A DNA stretch of 9,847 bases from an uncultured Actinomycetes bacterium (GTDB lineage: Bacteria > Actinomycetota > Thermoleophilia > Solirubrobacterales > Thermoleophilaceae): contig CAMLNW010000090.1 in the NCBI GenBank assembly GCA_946481495.1, positions 1-9,847 on the forward strand, written 5' to 3'. Shown one piece after another: positions 5,950 through 9,847 of the stretch. Below the pieces are notes generated by a model. The model worked only from the letters and a program-made list of their open reading frames with translations. It was not told the DNA's origin and did not search any database. The number at the start of each line of letters is the position of its first letter. Within the stretch, counting starts at the first letter, position 1. The translations under genes and the position numbers were made by a program.

Positions 5950-6786
5950 TCAGTCTCCTTGGGGCCGATCGGCGGCCAGCCCGCCGGACGGCTCGACCGT
6001 AGCAGCAGCCACCGCCAGCGCATCGGCCACCTCGCGCACGTCATGGACGCGGAAGACCGCGGCGCCGCGCTCGAAGGCCAGCACGTTGGTGGCGATCGTC
6101 CCCGCGAGCCGCTCGCCCTCCGAGCGGCCAGTGATCTGCCCGAGGAACCCCTTGCGCGAAGTCCCAACGACGACCGGGCGACCGATCGCACAGATCTCGT
6201 CGAGCCGTCGCAGGAGCTCCAGGTTGTGCTCGACGGTCTTGCCGAAGCCGATCCCGGGATCGAGCCAGACCTTGTCTTCGCGGACTCCCTCGGCGACCGC
6301 AAATGCCAGCCGCTGCTCGAGGAAGCCCTTGACGTCCGACACGACGTCGTCGTAGCGCGGATCGTCCTGCATCGTGCGCGGCTCGCCGCGCATGTGCATC
6401 AGGCAACAGGTCGCGCCGCGATCGGCGACCAACCCGGCTAGCTCCGGCGCGAAGCGAAACGCCGAGACGTCGTTGACGATCGTCGCGCCGGCGTCGAGCG
6501 CGGCCTCGGCGACAGCGAGCTTCGAGGTGTCGATCGAGAGCCGCCCCGCACCGACGGCAGCGAGCCGCTGGACGACGGGCGCGGTCCGCTCGAGCTCGAC
6601 TACTTCGGGCACAGGTTCCGCTCCCGGACGACTCGACTGCCCCCCCACGTCGAGGATCGTCGCCCCGTCGGCGACCAGCCGCTCACCGTGCGCGACAGCG
6701 GAGTCTGCGTCGAGGAACAGACCGCCGTCAGAGAACGAATCCGGCGTCACATTGACGACGCCCATCACCGCGTAAGGAGCGGGCAA
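5950..6786 (-). CDS. folP: Dihydropteroate synthase (sulfonamide target)
   Basis: FolP condenses the FolK product with p-aminobenzoate to make dihydropteroate and is the classical target of sulfonamides. The 278-aa TIM-barrel has all family motifs: VMGVVNVTPDSFSDGG (7-22), TILDVGGQSSRPGAEPV (43-59, where most members read GGESTRPGA), LSIDTSK (83-89), IVNDVSAF (103-110), LMHMRGEP (129-136), WLDPGIGFGK (174-183), VVGTSRKGF (206-214) and FRVHDV (245-250). The TTG at 6786 gives a short MPAPYAV leader, comparable with the mycobacterial FolP1 N-terminus; an ATG at residue 8 would cut into the first strand. The TTG lies 3 nt after the ftsH stop with no clear Shine-Dalgarno sequence, so translation is probably coupled to ftsH. 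The 2-nt gap to folB indicates an operon. Confidence 0.96.
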   Translation of the reverse strand: MPAPYAVMGVVNVTPDSFSDGGLFLDADSAVAHGERLVADGATILDVGGQSSRPGAEPVPEVVELERTAPVVQRLAAVGAGRLSIDTSKLAVAEAALDAGATIVNDVSAFRFAPELAGLVADRGATCCLMHMRGEPRTMQDDPRYDDVVSDVKGFLEQRLAFAVAEGVREDKVWLDPGIGFGKTVEHNLELLRRLDEICAIGRPVVVGTSRKGFLGQITGRSEGERLAGTIATNVLAFERGAAVFRVHDVREVADALAVAAATVEPSGGLAADRPQGD

Positions 6787-6789
6787 GAG

Positions 6790-8733
<1,944 letters not shown>

Positions 8734-8872
8734 AGGAGGTCTCTTTATCGGCGGCGTCCCGCGCGAACTGAATGCGACGGGTAGTTACCGAAGATTCGCT
8801 TTAGCGGGTGAAACGACAGCCTAGCAAGGGTGTAGCGGCCTCCCCGCACCCTGCGGGCGGCCATTCGTGCAC
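8734..8872 (-). other. hpt-ftsH spacer, probable ftsH promoter region
   Basis: This 139-nt gap is the longest in the window and the likely site of an ftsH promoter. I see no convincing -35/-10 pair; TAAAGA ends 8 nt before the ftsH GTG and could be a poor -10 element of a leaderless message. No small gene is visible. The hpt-proximal end holds a stem-loop listed separately. Confidence 0.3.
8837..8862 (-). terminator. Stem-loop after hpt
   Basis: Five base pairs (CCCGC with GCGGG) close a 5-nt loop, and four more (GGCC with GGCC) lie outside a small 2x1 interior loop. The structure begins 10 nt after the hpt stop. No U-run follows on the minus strand, so it is at best a non-canonical terminator or attenuator between hpt and ftsH. 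Confidence 0.35.
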
Positions 8873-9409
8873 TCAGGACGCGGGCTCGTCGAGGACCGCT
8901 ACGTAGGGCAGGTTGCGGAATCGCTCGCCGTGGTCGAGCCCGTAGCCGATCACGAAGCGGTTCGGGATCTCGAAGCCCACGTAGCGAATCGGCAGGTCCA
9001 CCTCGCGTCGCTCCGGCTTGGTCAGCAGCGCGCAGACCTCGACCGACGCGGGCTCGCGCGCGCGCAGCGTGCGCAGTAAGTAGTTGAGCGTCAAGCCCGA
9101 GTCGACGATGTCCTCGACGATAAGGACGTCGCGGCCCTCGATCGGCCCGTCGAGGTCCTTGAGGATCCGGACGACGCCGCTCGAGCTCGTCGACGAGCCG
9201 TAGGAGGCGACCGCCATGAAATCGACCTCGCAGTCGACCTCGAGCTGGCGCATCAGGTCGCTGAGGAAGAACATCGCGCCCTTCAGCACCCCGATCAGCA
9301 GCACCGAGCGACCGGCGTAGTCACGCGAGATCTGCTCGGCGATGGCCTGAACGCGGTGGGCGAGGTCGTCGCGCTGGACGAGGATCTCGCCGATCGGAGG
9401 GGTGGTCAC
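8873..9409 (-). CDS. hpt: Hypoxanthine(-guanine) phosphoribosyltransferase
   Basis: Hpt salvages hypoxanthine, and usually guanine, by joining it to PRPP to make IMP or GMP. The 178-aa product has the normal length. Motifs are VLLIGVLKGAMFFLSDL (36-52) with the backbone-binding LKGA loop, the flexible-loop region ASYGSSTSSSG (68-78), the PRPP-binding signature VLIVEDIVDSGLTL (95-108) with E99, D100 and D103, K131 in LLTKPERR, and VGFEIPNRFVIGYGLD (144-159), which holds the purine-stacking and metal-binding residues. The GTG at 9409 has no Shine-Dalgarno sequence, but a TANNNT hexamer lies 7 nt upstream, fitting a leaderless message. It follows tilS across an inverted repeat and precedes ftsH, the tilS-hpt-ftsH order common in bacteria. 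Purine range cannot be told from sequence. Confidence 0.96.
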   Translation of the reverse strand: MTTPPIGEILVQRDDLAHRVQAIAEQISRDYAGRSVLLIGVLKGAMFFLSDLMRQLEVDCEVDFMAVASYGSSTSSSGVVRILKDLDGPIEGRDVLIVEDIVDSGLTLNYLLRTLRAREPASVEVCALLTKPERREVDLPIRYVGFEIPNRFVIGYGLDHGERFRNLPYVAVLDEPAS

Positions 9410-9416
9410 GCGGGCG

Positions 9417-9422
9417 AGTCTA
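9417..9422 (-). promoter_or_regulatory. hpt: Putative -10 element for leaderless hpt
   Basis: The minus strand reads TAGACT, matching TANNNT, then 7 nt, then the hpt GTG. Transcription starting at the usual distance would begin on the GTG itself, which would explain the missing Shine-Dalgarno sequence. The hexamer 17 nt upstream (TACCGC) is not a good -35 box. Confidence 0.4.
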
Positions 9423-9446
9423 TGTCTGCCGAGAGCGGCGCGGTAC

Positions 9447-9511
9447 GCCGGGGGAAAGGAACCCCCGACTGCACTTGGGAATCGTTCCGCTGGGGGTTCC
9501 TTTCCCCCGGC
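9447..9511. repeat. 20-bp perfect inverted repeat between tilS and hpt
   Basis: The left arm at 9447-9466 (GCCGGGGGAAAGGAACCCCC) and the right arm at 9492-9511 are exact reverse complements, separated by 25 nt. The outermost base of the right arm is also the last base of the tilS stop codon. Each arm can also fold on itself (GGGGG and CCCCC around 7 nt), and the spacer has a small GGAA-TCG-TTCC hairpin, so long-stem and short-stem forms compete. No U-run follows on either strand. Likely roles are a 3'-end structure for tilS, an attenuator before hpt, or a copy of a dispersed palindromic repeat. No second copy is in this window. Confidence 0.85.
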
Positions 9512-9847
9512 TACTTGAGCCGTGCGGACAGGCTCGCTCGCGTTCGGGTTGCGAGGGTGGGTGCGAAACGTTGGCTCAGTGCGACGCCGGCTACCCAGGC
9601 GATTTCGCCTTGGGCTTCGATCACGGGCAGTGTGCGGCGGAGCTCACGGGGGATCTTGCGGTCGGTGAAGAGGTCTTGGAGGGATTTGGTGCCGTTGAGG
9701 CCGCGGGGGCGGATGCGGTCGCCGTCGCGCCAGGCGCGGATGGTGACGGTGTCGCCGAGAGCGCTCGCGTCGAGCTCGACGTCGCCGCCGGGGCCGAGGC
9801 GGGCCTCGACCTCCCATTTGCCGAAGCGGGCGGTGCCGGGGATCGTG
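9511..9847 (-). CDS. tilS: tRNA(Ile)-lysidine synthetase, C-terminal part (runs off right edge)
   Basis: TilS attaches lysine to the wobble cytidine of tRNA-Ile(CAU), changing its decoding from AUG to AUA. Only the last 111 residues are in the window; the ATP-binding N-type domain with its SGGxDS loop lies to the right. The visible part is the C-terminal tRNA-recognition domain: VTIRAWRDGDRIRPRGLNG, TKSLQDLFTDRKIPRELRR, LPVIEAQGEIAWVAGV. These match the family signature of a GDR-x-x-P stretch, a K-x-LQDLF-x-DRKIP stretch and a terminal WV-x-GV. The stop is TAG at 9511-9513, touching the inverted repeat. Adjacency to hpt supports the call. The last residues are basic and look natural; no frameshift is visible. 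Confidence 0.93.
   Translation of the reverse strand, partial: TIPGTARFGKWEVEARLGPGGDVELDASALGDTVTIRAWRDGDRIRPRGLNGTKSLQDLFTDRKIPRELRRTLPVIEAQGEIAWVAGVALSQRFAPTLATRTRASLSARLK

Noticed and set aside
8734..8739. Plus-strand AGGAGG as a ribosome site for a plus-strand gene
   Set aside because: No ATG, GTG or TTG lies at a suitable distance downstream, and no coding-like plus-strand frame starts there.
9447..9511. Inverted repeat as a standard intrinsic terminator or insertion-sequence end
   Set aside because: No U-run on either strand, no transposase and no target duplication visible; kept only as a repeat of unknown role.

Overview
The window is GC-rich, and every gene I can support lies on the minus strand, so transcription runs from high to low coordinates. 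Gene content and order suggest a high-GC actinomycete, most likely of the Thermoleophilia/Solirubrobacterales type. That placement is inferred from synteny and codon bias; no rRNA or other marker is present to prove it.

Read in the direction of transcription (right to left), the layout is: the end of tilS (tRNA-Ile lysidine synthetase), a 20-bp perfect inverted repeat, hpt (hypoxanthine/guanine phosphoribosyltransferase), ftsH (membrane AAA+ protease), folP-folB-folK (consecutive dihydropteroate/folate steps, packed with 2-5 nt gaps), a small six-cysteine zinc-ribbon-like protein, a GAF-domain sensor kinase with a NarL/FixJ response regulator (ATGA overlap), coaX (type III pantothenate kinase), dusB (tRNA dihydrouridine synthase), greA (transcript cleavage factor), and the 5' part of lysS (lysyl-tRNA synthetase), which runs off the left edge.

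This is a version of the old housekeeping neighbourhood tilS-hpt-ftsH-fol-coaX-dus-lysS known from Bacillus and, in part, from Mycobacterium. The genes serve basic supply and translation: tRNA modification and charging (TilS, DusB, LysS), purine salvage (Hpt), folate (FolP, FolB, FolK), CoA (CoaX), membrane protein quality control (FtsH) and RNA polymerase rescue (GreA). The accessory part is the zinc-ribbon gene plus the two-component pair, inserted between folK and coaX. folE, panC and panD, which accompany these genes in Mycobacterium, are not in the window.

The points most worth a second look are: the 20-bp inverted repeat after tilS, which can fold in two ways; a perfect 16-bp palindrome just upstream of the sensor kinase; several starts with a -10-like hexamer 6-8 nt upstream and no clear Shine-Dalgarno sequence (possible leaderless genes); an anti-Shine-Dalgarno-like sequence abutting the ftsH start; an Asp-rich N-terminal extension on FolB; and a lysS reading frame that loses LysS resemblance about 125 bases from the window edge. 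I found no tRNA, rRNA, CRISPR array, insertion sequence or phage gene. No gene-free stretch exceeds 300 bases; the longest is 139 bases, between hpt and ftsH. Nothing here amounts to a clear new biological system.
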